A stretch of DNA of 35,940 bases from positions 1-35,940 of the forward strand of contig NZ_JACIEI010000022.1 of the NCBI RefSeq assembly GCF_014196805.1. The letters are read 5' to 3'. This document shows, one piece after another, positions 1 to 7,130 of this stretch (its first letter is position 1; every line of letters begins with the position of its first letter). The position numbers and the translations under genes were made by a program. Below the pieces are notes generated by a model. That model was given only the letters and a program-made list of their open reading frames with translations. It ran no database searches and was not told the origin of the DNA. The DNA comes from Sulfitobacter undariae. GTDB lineage: Bacteria; Pseudomonadota; Alphaproteobacteria; Rhodobacterales; Rhodobacteraceae.

Positions 1-56
1 GCCACTCAGCACTGGGCTGGAAAAGCCCTGTCGCCTTCGAACGAAAGGTGGCTTAA
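1..56 (+). CDS. IS3-family transposase OrfB, C-terminal fragment
   Basis: Frame 3 reads HSALGWKSPVAFERKVA followed by TAA at 54-56. This matches the usual C-terminus of IS3-family OrfB integrases (the H-S/T-L-G-x-x-S-P-x-x-F-E pattern after the DDE core). The catalytic domain lies outside the window. Only the tail is visible, so nothing can be said about activity. Confidence 0.75.
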   Translation, partial: HSALGWKSPVAFERKVA

Positions 57-95
57 ACGAGCACTTGGGGCGGCACTAAAGCGTGACAGGTCCAA
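1..95 (+). mobile_element. 3' end of an IS3-family insertion sequence (left contig end)
   Basis: These 95 bases occur again, perfectly inverted, at 35846-35940. Bases 1-56 encode the last residues of an IS3-type OrfB, and 57-95 form a short non-coding tail ending in TCCA, as expected for an IS3-family right end (TG...CA termini). The identity with the other copy stops abruptly at 95, which places the element boundary at about 94-95. The element is cut by the window start, so neither its left end nor its target duplication can be seen. Identification of the family rests on the OrfB tail; the exact IS name is not known. Confidence 0.8.
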
Positions 96-123
96 ACTGC
101 ATCGCGCAACCCTTGCGCAAACC

Positions 124-240
124 ATGGCCGTAGTGGCGCGCAATGCCATTCTGATCATCGCCCTTGTGTGCCTTACCGCCGCCGTCACCCATACTGCCAC
201 CAACATGGTAGACGTGTCCGACCTTCCGAAGGGCCATTGA
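124..240 (+). CDS. Small single-pass membrane protein of the integrative element, possibly 5'-truncated
   Basis: A 38-residue protein with one hydrophobic stretch (about residues 7-25, ARNAILIIALVCLTAAV) and a short polar C-terminus, so probably a single membrane segment. The frame stays open upstream through the IS3 boundary at 95, so the original gene may have started further left and been cut by the insertion. It ends 3 bp before the next start and appears cotranscribed with the small genes leading to the integrase. I do not recognise a family. Function unknown; the coding call rests on spacing and composition only. Confidence 0.45.
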   Translation: MAVVARNAILIIALVCLTAAVTHTATNMVDVSDLPKGH

Positions 241-243
241 CCA

Positions 244-507
244 ATGCAAACCGAAACACTGTACAGCAACACCCGCTACACGCCACCAGCGACAGAAAGC
301 CCAAAACAAACACCGCCCAAGCCTGATCTTTTCGGCATTCAGGCCGCGTGGCTGCATTTCGCGAATGAAATTGAAGTGAGACGGCTGGCCAAACTGCACA
401 TGCGCATGGAGCGACGCAAGCGCGGCCTAGATGACCTGATCAGCGAACGCCAACGCATCATGAACCGCTGCATCAGACGCATGCGCAGAAGCAACGGTAA
501 AAACTAG
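244..507 (+). CDS. Hypothetical basic protein of the integrative element
   Basis: An 87-residue protein. The N-terminal third is rich in Pro and Thr. From about residue 37 onward it is helical and strongly basic, ending with many Arg (MERRKRGLDD, then RCIRRMRR near the C-terminus), which suggests nucleic-acid or membrane-surface contact. It follows the small membrane protein by 3 bp and precedes the zinc-knuckle gene by 14 bp, with a G-rich Shine-Dalgarno between them. It reads like the small cargo genes found between excisionase and replication genes in prophages and integrative elements. No domain recognised. Confidence 0.6.
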   Translation: MQTETLYSNTRYTPPATESPKQTPPKPDLFGIQAAWLHFANEIEVRRLAKLHMRMERRKRGLDDLISERQRIMNRCIRRMRRSNGKN

Positions 508-521
508 GGGGGCGATACGCC

Positions 522-698
522 ATGACCAACATGTACCTGCACGGAAACGGAAAGCGGTGCACTCACTTCAACGGCAAAGGCCTCGCCAACTACCGAAAAT
601 GCGCACAATGCAAAGGCAAGGGCAGCATCCCCCTCACACCTCGCCGCATCATCATAAATTCGCTCAAAACAAGCCAGAACCAAAGGCAAGCGCAATGA
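522..698 (+). CDS. Small DnaJ-type zinc-knuckle protein
   Basis: A 58-residue protein with a C-x-x-C-x-G-x-G motif (CAQCKGKG, about residues 27-34), the core of the DnaJ cysteine-rich zinc finger, preceded by a half-degenerate copy (CTHFNGKG, about 13-20). The start at 522 has the purine-rich sequence GGGGGGCGAT upstream. The stop TGA overlaps the next ATG (ATGA at 695-698), which is strong evidence of translational coupling to the excisionase. Stand-alone proteins with one DnaJ-like knuckle are common in phages and integrative elements and are usually of unknown role. Zinc binding is inferred from the motif only. Confidence 0.6.
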   Translation: MTNMYLHGNGKRCTHFNGKGLANYRKCAQCKGKGSIPLTPRRIIINSLKTSQNQRQAQ

Positions 699-976
699 CA
701 ACCGCACCGCTTTTAAAATCCGTTGATGCTGCAGCTATCCTTGGTATCTGCACAAAGTCATTGCAAAACTGCCGGAAACAGGGACTAAAGTACGTCAAAA
801 TTGGCAAAGGCACGTTCCGCTATCGCCGCGATGACCTAAAAGAGTACATAGAGGCGCAAACCCAATGCCATTCAGAACCAAGAAAACCAAGGTCTATCAA
901 TACGACATCGTCGTCAGAGGTAGTCGCCTTCGAGGATCTTGCGGGACGGAAGACTATGAGGAAGCCAAGGCGGTAG
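695..976 (+). CDS. AlpA/MerR-like excisionase (recombination directionality factor)
   Basis: A 93-residue protein. Residues 6-60 form a winged helix-turn-helix of the excisionase/AlpA type: the stretch LKSVDAAAILGICTKSLQN gives the helix-turn-helix, followed by a basic wing with the usual Y-x-x-I-G-x-G-x-x-R-Y-R-R-x-D-L pattern. Such proteins bind att-site arms and steer the neighbouring integrase to excision, or act as activators. It starts inside the stop of the zinc-knuckle gene. Its last 112 bp lie inside the integrase gene in another frame, so the C-terminal tail (from about residue 58, low complexity, Ser/Thr/Arg rich) is probably tolerated rather than structured. Confidence 0.8.
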   Translation: MTTAPLLKSVDAAAILGICTKSLQNCRKQGLKYVKIGKGTFRYRRDDLKEYIEAQTQCHSEPRKPRSINTTSSSEVVAFEDLAGRKTMRKPRR

Positions 977-1953
977 AAGCCCGCGTTAGGGCTGATGCAA
1001 ATAGACACGTCGCACGCGGCAGCAACTACACGCTGTCGGAGGCATTGGGAACCTATATCAAAGACCGCATCTTTGGAACGGCATCGGAAGGCACTACAAA
1101 GAGCCAAGCCCGCGTCTTGCTTTCTTATATCGATGGAGGCAAACGCCTGTCAGAGCTGACCAATGCTGACCTTATGCGATACGTTGCCAAGCACCGTGCC
1201 ACATGCGCAAACAGCACGGTAAACCGTCACCTGCAAATGCTTGGCCGTGCGATCCGCCACATGGGCAAGGTTTACAAGACACCCCTGCCCGAACTGGATT
1301 ACAAAGGCGCAGAAACAAAAGAAGCCCGAGAGCGTGTCAGGGAATTGACCCCAGGCGAACAGCAAGCAATTTTCTCGAGCCTACCCCAAGAATACCACGC
1401 CTTTGTTGCGTTTGCCCTAATGACGGGCGCAAGGATTAGCACAATCACTGGTCTACTCTGGCGTGATGTCGATATGGTTAACCGCGAAATGACTTTCCGC
1501 CTCAAGGGCGATGATATCATGATATTCCCGATAAATGACGAACTGGCCGCGCTTCTGTCAGCCCTGCCTCGGTCCAACGTGCTGGCACACCGAAAGTTGG
1601 TATTCACGCGGGTCGACGGCCACAGCCTGGAGCGCATCCCAATCGTTGCAAGTGGCGGCGTTTTTGGTACGGTTTTTCGCAAGGCGCTGGATGATGCTGG
1701 TGTAGACAACTTCCGCTTCCACGACCTGCGCCATACCTTCGCCACTAGGATGCTACGCAGAACGCAAAACATCAGTCTTGTATCAAAGATGCTTGGGCAC
1801 AAAGACATTGCAACAACCATGCGTTATGCGCACGTCCTTACAAGCGATATGCGCAACGCTTTAGACGATTTTAGCGTGATGGGAGTAGGGATGAAAACCT
1901 CCAACCCCAGAATTTCGCCCAGACCCTCATTAAAAGTTAATAAAAATCAATAA
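865..1953 (+). CDS. int: Tyrosine-type site-specific recombinase (integrase)
   Basis: A 362-residue phage-type integrase. The N-terminal arm-binding part (about 8-50) has the Y-x-Y-D...R-G-S...T-D pattern, followed by a SAM-like core-binding domain (about 55-140) and a catalytic domain (about 160-335). The full catalytic set is visible: R190 (TGARISTITGL), K214, H286 and R289 (FHDLRHTF), H312 (LGHKD) and nucleophile Y321 (TTMRYAHV). The gene looks intact. The start at 865 is supported by the conserved N-terminus, although it lies inside the excisionase gene. The attachment site in a tRNA-Gly 3' half begins only about 25 bp after the stop, as expected for an element end. Confidence 0.95.
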   Translation: MPFRTKKTKVYQYDIVVRGSRLRGSCGTEDYEEAKAVEARVRADANRHVARGSNYTLSEALGTYIKDRIFGTASEGTTKSQARVLLSYIDGGKRLSELTNADLMRYVAKHRATCANSTVNRHLQMLGRAIRHMGKVYKTPLPELDYKGAETKEARERVRELTPGEQQAIFSSLPQEYHAFVAFALMTGARISTITGLLWRDVDMVNREMTFRLKGDDIMIFPINDELAALLSALPRSNVLAHRKLVFTRVDGHSLERIPIVASGGVFGTVFRKALDDAGVDNFRFHDLRHTFATRMLRRTQNISLVSKMLGHKDIATTMRYAHVLTSDMRNALDDFSVMGVGMKTSNPRISPRPSLKVNKNQ

Positions 1954-1975
1954 GATAACTTCATTTTAATACTTA

Positions 1976-2019
1976 TTCCCAAGCTTTAGTTACGAGTTCG
2001 ATTCTCGTTACCCGCTCCA
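1976..2019 (+). other. Attachment site: 3' half of tRNA-Gly(CCC) at the element-host junction
   Basis: The sequence contains an anticodon loop TTCCCAA (1976-1982), a T-arm ACGAG-TTCGATT-CTCGT (1992-2008), the acceptor strand TACCCGC (2009-2015) and TCCA (2016-2019). No matching 5' half (D arm or GCGGGTA acceptor strand) precedes it; instead the integrase gene ends at 1953. This is what remains at the right junction when an element recombines into the anticodon-to-3' part of a tRNA gene and restores the intact tRNA at its other end. Host sequence resumes after 2019. Glycine identity comes from the CCC anticodon and acceptor strand. Confidence 0.8.
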
Positions 2020-2049
2020 AACTTCCCGATTTTCAGACCCCAAAACGAA

Positions 2050-2084
2050 CCAGCGCCACAAGTGGCTTGCAGCGCTGGGTTTTT
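2050..2084 (+). terminator. Intrinsic terminator downstream of the tRNA-Gly site
   Basis: CCAGCGC (2050-2056) pairs with GCGCTGG (2072-2078), with a smaller inner hairpin GCCAC-AA-GTGGC, and is followed by a run of five T (2080-2084). On the plus strand it would end tRNA-Gly transcription. Read from the minus strand it is followed by TTCGTTTT and could also end the dehydrogenase operon, whose last stop is at 2092. Confidence 0.7.
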
Positions 2085-2091
2085 ATGGCTG

Positions 2092-3237
2092 TTAGATACA
2101 GGCCATCAGCAGTTTGGTTGTGTTTTCCTGTGTCATTTCAATTGGGTTACCGCCTGTGCTGGGGTCAATCAACGCGCCTGCGACGATACGGTCGACGTCT
2201 GGGTTTTCAATCCCCATAGCAGTCAGGTTTTTCGGAATACCAAGCGACGCATTCAGATCATCGACAAAACCACAGAACCCGTCAAAGCCGCCTGCGATAT
2301 CCAGATATTTGGCCGCTTGCCCGATCACATCGGTGATCGCAGGTTTATTGAATTGCAACACGGCCGGCATACAGACCGCATTCGTTGTACCGTGATGGGT
2401 GTGGTACATCGCGCCAATCGGATGCGACAGCGCATGGATCGCGCCCAGACCTTTTTGGAACGCCGTGGCCCCCATCATCGCCGCTGACATCATATGCGCG
2501 CGCGCTTCCAGATCGGTGCCAACGGCAAAGGCGCGTGGCAAGTAATCCTTGACCAGACGCATGCCTTCCAGCGCGATGCCCTGTGACATCGGGTGGTAAT
2601 GCGGCGAGCAGAACGCCTCAACGCAATGGGCGAAGGCATCAAGCCCCGTACCTGCGGTGATGAACCCGGGCATGCCTACTGTCAGTTCAGGGTCACAGAT
2701 CACAACCGTTGGCAAAAATTTCGGGTGGAAGATGATCTTTTTCTGCTGTGTCTCAGAATTGGTGATGACAGAGGCACGCCCCACCTCAGACCCTGTGCCT
2801 GCGGTGGTGGGCACAGCCACAATCGGTGCGATGGCGTCGGCGTCGGCGCGTGTCCACCAATCGCCAATGTCCTCAAAATCCCACAGCGGGCGCGTCTGAC
2901 CTGCCATAAAGGCAACCAGCTTGCCCAGATCAAGACCAGAGCCGCCACCGAAGGCAATCACCCCGTCATGGCCACCCTCGCGGTAGGCTTTCACACCTGC
3001 TTCGGCGTTTTTCTCATTCGGGTTCGGGTCCACATCCGAAAACATCGCACGGCCCAGCCCTGCGGCCTCAAGCAGGTCAAGGGTTTTGGTAGTGATCTCC
3101 ATGCTTGCCAGCCCACGGTCTGTCACCAGCAACGGCTTGCTGATGCCCGCAGTTTTACAAGCATCAGCGATTTCAGAGATACGGCCAGCGCCGAAACGGA
3201 TTGCGGTTGGGTAGGACCAGTTTGCTTTAATGCTCAT
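2092..3237 (-). CDS. Iron-containing (group III) alcohol dehydrogenase
   Basis: A 381-residue protein of the Fe-ADH family, which oxidises alcohols with NAD(P)+ in the cytoplasm. Visible are the nucleotide-binding GGGS near residue 97 (IAFGGGSGLDLGK) and the metal ligands at D200, H204, H268 and H282 (GTGLDAFAHCVEAF; HALSHPIGAMYHTHHG). Start at 3237 (MSIKANWSYP) because this matches the family N-terminus; the longer open frame overlaps the upstream gene. It is the last gene of the operon, 5 bp after the aldehyde dehydrogenase. With that enzyme and the upstream ligase it would turn an N-gamma-glutamylated amino alcohol into its aldehyde, by analogy with the alaninol and ethanolamine glutamylation routes. 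The substrate is inferred. Confidence 0.9.
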   Translation of the reverse strand: MSIKANWSYPTAIRFGAGRISEIADACKTAGISKPLLVTDRGLASMEITTKTLDLLEAAGLGRAMFSDVDPNPNEKNAEAGVKAYREGGHDGVIAFGGGSGLDLGKLVAFMAGQTRPLWDFEDIGDWWTRADADAIAPIVAVPTTAGTGSEVGRASVITNSETQQKKIIFHPKFLPTVVICDPELTVGMPGFITAGTGLDAFAHCVEAFCSPHYHPMSQGIALEGMRLVKDYLPRAFAVGTDLEARAHMMSAAMMGATAFQKGLGAIHALSHPIGAMYHTHHGTTNAVCMPAVLQFNKPAITDVIGQAAKYLDIAGGFDGFCGFVDDLNASLGIPKNLTAMGIENPDVDRIVAGALIDPSTGGNPIEMTQENTTKLLMACI

Positions 3238-3242
3238 CGTCT

Positions 3243-4616
3243 TCAGGCCTTTTTGAAGTGGTATGATTTGGGGCGTGTCAGGTTGTGATAGCCAATGACC
3301 GAGAGACCGCCGCCGCGTCCTGTATCCTTGCACCCTGTCCAGCACAATGCGGGATCAAGGTAATCTGCGCGGTTCAGGAAAACGGTGCCCGTTTCGATCT
3401 GATCGGCAATCGCTTCGGCGCGGGCGGTGTCTGCGGTCCACAGTGATGCTGTCAGGCCAAAGTTGCTGTCATTCATCAGCGCCAAGGCTTCGGCATCGTC
3501 TTTGACGGACATGATGCCGACAACGGGGCCAAAGCTTTCTTCGCGCATCACCCGCATGTCGTGGGTCACGTTGGTCAGGATTTGCGGCATCAGATATGCG
3601 CCACCATCATTTGGAAAATCGGCAGGGTTGATATGGGCTTTGGCCCCTGCTGCAATCGCCTCGGCGGTTTGGGCGCGGACTTCATCTGCGAAACGCACAT
3701 GCGCCATCGGCCCCAATGTTGTTGTCTCTTCCAGAGGATTGCCAAGCACATAGCCATTCACAATCGCCACGGCCTTTTCGACAAAGGCGTCAAACAGGCT
3801 TTCATGCACATAAATCCGCTCAATCCCACAGCAACATTGCCCCGAGTTGAACATCGCCCCGTCGATCAGCGTATCCACAGCCGCGTCCAGATTGGCGTCT
3901 TGCATCACATAACCCGGGTCTTTGCCCCCCAGTTCCAGACCGATGCCCGTGAACGTCCCTGCCGCTGTGCGCTCCATCGCTTGGCCCCCGCCAACGGAGC
4001 CTGTGAAATTCACAAAGCCAAATGATTTGGCCGCGATCAGGTCAGAGGTGGTTTGATGGTCAAGGAAGACATTCTGGAACACATCCGCAGGGATCCCCGC
4101 GCTGTGGAACGCCTGTGCCATACGCTCGCCCACCAACAGAGTTTGCGAAGCGTGTTTCAGTACAACCGCATTGCCCGCAATCAAAGCAGGCGCAACCGTG
4201 TTGATTGCGGTCATGTAAGGGTAGTTCCAAGGCGCAACCACCAGCACCACACCATGTGGTACCCGTTTGATCACACGGCGGAAGGCATCGCTGTCTTCCA
4301 CCTCAATCGGGGCCAGCGCGTCTTTGGCGATCTGTGCCATATAGGTGGCGCGTTCGTTAAAGCCGCCGAATTCACCGCCATAGCGCACTGGACGGCCCAT
4401 CTGCCATGCAATTTCCGGCACGATTTCGTCGTTCATCGCGCCCACAGCGGCAACGCCTGCCTGCACCAATGCAATACGGTCTTCTAGCGGGCGTGCAGCC
4501 CAATCGGCCTGCGCTGCTTTGGCTTTGGTCACTGCCTCATCAGCTTGTGCGCGTGTCAGGGTTTCGCGCTCCGCATAGATGGAACCATCAATGGGAGAGA
4601 TACATTTTACTGTCAT
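3243..4616 (-). CDS. NAD(P)-dependent aldehyde dehydrogenase
   Basis: A 457-residue member of the aldehyde dehydrogenase superfamily, oxidising an aldehyde to a carboxylate. Key sites: APWNYP (128-133), K154 (VVLKHAS), the general base E228 (LELGGKDP) and the catalytic Cys at about 262 (FNSGQCCCG). It is slightly shorter than the usual 480-500 residues, like the succinate-semialdehyde-type enzymes without the N-terminal extension. It lies 5 bp from each neighbour in the operon. In context it should act on the product of the iron alcohol dehydrogenase. The three adjacent cysteines at the active site are unusual but do not displace the nucleophile. Confidence 0.93.
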   Translation of the reverse strand: MTVKCISPIDGSIYAERETLTRAQADEAVTKAKAAQADWAARPLEDRIALVQAGVAAVGAMNDEIVPEIAWQMGRPVRYGGEFGGFNERATYMAQIAKDALAPIEVEDSDAFRRVIKRVPHGVVLVVAPWNYPYMTAINTVAPALIAGNAVVLKHASQTLLVGERMAQAFHSAGIPADVFQNVFLDHQTTSDLIAAKSFGFVNFTGSVGGGQAMERTAAGTFTGIGLELGGKDPGYVMQDANLDAAVDTLIDGAMFNSGQCCCGIERIYVHESLFDAFVEKAVAIVNGYVLGNPLEETTTLGPMAHVRFADEVRAQTAEAIAAGAKAHINPADFPNDGGAYLMPQILTNVTHDMRVMREESFGPVVGIMSVKDDAEALALMNDSNFGLTASLWTADTARAEAIADQIETGTVFLNRADYLDPALCWTGCKDTGRGGGLSVIGYHNLTRPKSYHFKKA

Positions 4617-4621
4617 GTTTT

Positions 4622-5986
4622 TTATGCCTTTTCAAAACCGCGTGCGATTTCCCAATCGGTCACCACACGGTCAAATTCTTCTTGTTCCCATTCTGCCGAA
4701 CGGGTGTAATGGTCAACTACTTCATCGCCCAAAGCGTCGCGTAGAAACGCGGAGTTCCGCAACAGTTCGGTGGCATCGCGCAGGGTTTGCGGGATGTCGG
4801 CGGCTTTGGCGTCTTCATAAACATCGCCCGTGGTCGCAGGTGCCAGTTCCAGCGCGTCTTCGATGCCTTTGATACCAGCGGCCAGCATGACTGCTTGGGC
4901 CAGATAGGGGTTCAGGTCTGATCCCCCGATGCGGCATTCCACACGCACCCCTTTGCTATCCTCGCCGCACAGACGGAAACCTGCGGTACGGTTGTCAACG
5001 CTCCACACTGTTTTGGTCGGCGCAAAAGTGCCTTTGGCAAAACGCTTGTAACTGTTCACATAAGGGGCAAGGAAATAGGTGTAATCGGGCGCATATTTGA
5101 TCAGGCCCGCCATGTAGTGGCTCATCAACTGGGACATGCCGTGTTTGGCATCTTTGTCATAAAACGCGGCCTCGCCGTTTTTCCACAGCGACTGATGCAC
5201 ATGGCTGGACGATCCGACTCGGTCCTTGTGCCACTTGGGCAAAAAGGTTGCCGCATGGCCGTTCTGCCACGAGATTTCCTTGATCGCGTGTTTGGCGATG
5301 GAATGGTAATCAGCGCAATCAAGCGCGGGAGAATAGCGGATGTTCAGCTCTTCCTGCCCTGCTTCGGCTTCTCCTTTTGAATTCTCGATCGGCACGCCAG
5401 CGTCAAAGAGGTGGTTGCGGATCGGTCGCATGATCCCTTCCTCTTTGGTGGTCTGAAAAATATTGTAATCCTCATTATAGCCGCTGATCGGCTTGAGGTC
5501 GCGGAAGCCATTTTCGCGGATTTCATCAAGGCTGTTCGCAAAAAGGAAGAATTCCAGCTCGGTCGCCATCTTCGCCTCAAAACCCAACGCCTCCAGCCGC
5601 GCGATTTGCTTTTTCAGAATGGCGCGGGGGGAATGAGGAACAGGTTGGTGGGTGTGGTGATCCAGCACGTCACACAGCACCAATGCAGTGCCTTCCAGCC
5701 ACGGCACAGGGCGGATTGTTCTGAGGTCGGGCGCCATGATGTAATCACCATAGCCGCTTTGCCAGCTGGTCGAGGCAAAGCCTTCGGGTGTGGCCATTTC
5801 CAGATCAGTGGCCAGCAGATAGTTGCAGCAATGGGTTTCTTTGAACGAGGTCTCGACAAAATTAACCGCATGGAAGCGTTTGCCCATCAGGCGTCCCTGC
5901 ATATCGACCATGCAGACAAGCACAGTGTCAATCTCGCCGGTTTTGACCATGGCTTTGAGGGTTTCGAAATCACGTGGTTTAGTCAT
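4622..5986 (-). CDS. Glutamine synthetase-family gamma-glutamyl-amine ligase
   Basis: A 454-residue protein of the glutamine synthetase fold (class resembling PuuA/IpuC/GlnA3 rather than housekeeping GlnA). Motifs: ATELEFFLF (metal Glu), EAGQEELNIRY (the E-x-G-x-x-Q-x-E region), SSSHVHQSL (ATP and metal His), NSYKRF and ECRIGGSDLNPYLA. Such ligases use ATP to join glutamate to an amine, giving a gamma-glutamylamide that is then oxidised. This fits the two dehydrogenases directly downstream and the transporter upstream. Neither a hydrolase to release the product nor a gamma-glutamyltransferase is visible in the cluster. The exact amine is unknown, so no gene symbol is given. Confidence 0.88.
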   Translation of the reverse strand: MTKPRDFETLKAMVKTGEIDTVLVCMVDMQGRLMGKRFHAVNFVETSFKETHCCNYLLATDLEMATPEGFASTSWQSGYGDYIMAPDLRTIRPVPWLEGTALVLCDVLDHHTHQPVPHSPRAILKKQIARLEALGFEAKMATELEFFLFANSLDEIRENGFRDLKPISGYNEDYNIFQTTKEEGIMRPIRNHLFDAGVPIENSKGEAEAGQEELNIRYSPALDCADYHSIAKHAIKEISWQNGHAATFLPKWHKDRVGSSSHVHQSLWKNGEAAFYDKDAKHGMSQLMSHYMAGLIKYAPDYTYFLAPYVNSYKRFAKGTFAPTKTVWSVDNRTAGFRLCGEDSKGVRVECRIGGSDLNPYLAQAVMLAAGIKGIEDALELAPATTGDVYEDAKAADIPQTLRDATELLRNSAFLRDALGDEVVDHYTRSAEWEQEEFDRVVTDWEIARGFEKA

Positions 5987-6010
5987 GGGTCTTCTCCGAA
6001 CGGGGAATGA

Positions 6011-6033
6011 CCAGCGCCCGACATAGGCGCTGG
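6011..6033 (-). terminator. Intra-operon hairpin between dctP and the ligase gene
   Basis: A perfect 8-bp stem CCAGCGCC / GGCGCTGG around a 7-base loop, in the 59-bp gap after dctP. No T-run follows it on the minus strand, so it is more likely a 3'-end stabiliser or partial attenuator that keeps the binding-protein mRNA abundant than a full terminator. Confidence 0.5.
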
Positions 6034-6045
6034 CCTGATTACGTC

Positions 6046-7083
6046 TTAACCGAAGGTATAGGGCGGTCCAGCTTTGCTGATCACATCGTTGTAATCACGG
6101 AATATTTGCACGATCTTTGCGTTGATTTCGCTCTCTTCTGCAACCTCGGTCCAGAAGACCTTAGCGGCGTCTTCAACGACCTTCCACTCCTCTTGTGGGA
6201 TGGAACGCAGTTGCAGTTTATCGCCCTGTGCACGCAGGCGCGCCTCGCCTCCCCAGTACCATTGGTTGCGGTAGGTATGGCCTGCCTCAATACCCGCCAT
6301 GACGATGGCTTTCAGGTGCTCTGGCAGATCTGCCCAGACTTGTTGGTTCACAAAGAACGACCCGATCCAAGCGCCCGAGATGTTGTTGGTCAGGAAGTAA
6401 TCCGTCACATCAGCCCAGCCGACGGTATAGTCTTCGGTGATGCCCGACCATGCCATGCCATCCAATTCACCCGTCTGCACGGCAACTTCCGCGTCCTCGT
6501 AAGGGATGGACACAGGCACAACGCCGAACTGCGACAAGAAACGTCCCGCTGTCGGGAAAGTGTACAGCTTGAGCCCGTCAAGGTCGGCCAACGATGTGAC
6601 CTCTTTCTTGGTGTTAAAGTTACAAGGGTCCTGCCCCGCAGCTGACAACCACTGAACGCCAACCTTGGCGTATTCTTCACGCCAGATGTCTGCCAGACCG
6701 TATTGGTTAAACAGCGTCGGCACATCCAAGGAATGTTTCGTCGCCAGTGGGAAGTACCCGCCAAATTGCTGCAAAGGTGTCGGGGATGCCATTGAATCGT
6801 CATCCGAATGCACACCGTCGATCGTGCCGCGCTGAAGCGCTTGGAACAACTCGCCTGTAGGGACGATTTGATCCGCATAGAACAGCTCGATCTCCAGCTC
6901 GCCATTGGCGGCTTTGTTGATGTAGTCGATTGTGGGCTTGGTCACATGTTCGCCCAATGCGGCACCAGCATAAGTCTGGAAACGCCATTTAATTGTGTCT
7001 TGCGCACGCGCCACTGCGGGCGCGGCAAGGGCTGCGGTGCCGCCCAAAGCGGCGGTGCGAAGGAAGGAACGTCTGGTTGTCAT
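6046..7083 (-). CDS. TRAP transporter substrate-binding protein (DctP/TakP type)
   Basis: A 345-residue periplasmic solute receptor. It starts with a Tat signal (TTRRSFLRTAALGG) and a likely cleavage after AVARA (about residue 27), then the DctP fold with KWRFQTYAG, a long connecting helix and the C-terminal DYNDVISKAGPPYTFG. It delivers a solute to the DctQM pump. The stretch that in most DctP proteins reads G-x-K-x-R reads GLKLYTFP here: the carboxylate-binding Arg position appears to be Tyr, suggesting a substrate that is not a simple carboxylate. It lies 47 bp after dctM and 59 bp before the ligase gene. Confidence 0.9.
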   Translation of the reverse strand: MTTRRSFLRTAALGGTAALAAPAVARAQDTIKWRFQTYAGAALGEHVTKPTIDYINKAANGELEIELFYADQIVPTGELFQALQRGTIDGVHSDDDSMASPTPLQQFGGYFPLATKHSLDVPTLFNQYGLADIWREEYAKVGVQWLSAAGQDPCNFNTKKEVTSLADLDGLKLYTFPTAGRFLSQFGVVPVSIPYEDAEVAVQTGELDGMAWSGITEDYTVGWADVTDYFLTNNISGAWIGSFFVNQQVWADLPEHLKAIVMAGIEAGHTYRNQWYWGGEARLRAQGDKLQLRSIPQEEWKVVEDAAKVFWTEVAEESEINAKIVQIFRDYNDVISKAGPPYTFG

Positions 7084-7130
7084 TTTACTCTCCAGTGTTG
7101 GGTGAATGCTCCGTTATCGGAGTCTTGGGG

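Noticed and set aside
2119..3288. Long plus-strand open frames across the dehydrogenase and synthetase genes
   Set aside because: These are antisense shadows of clearly identified minus-strand genes and show no domain or ribosome site.
4622..5986. Naming the ligase glnA or puuA
   Set aside because: Context and sequence fit a gamma-glutamylamide ligase, but the substrate is not shown. There is no puuB, puuC or puuD hydrolase of the putrescine pathway (the urate enzyme PuuD shares only the name).
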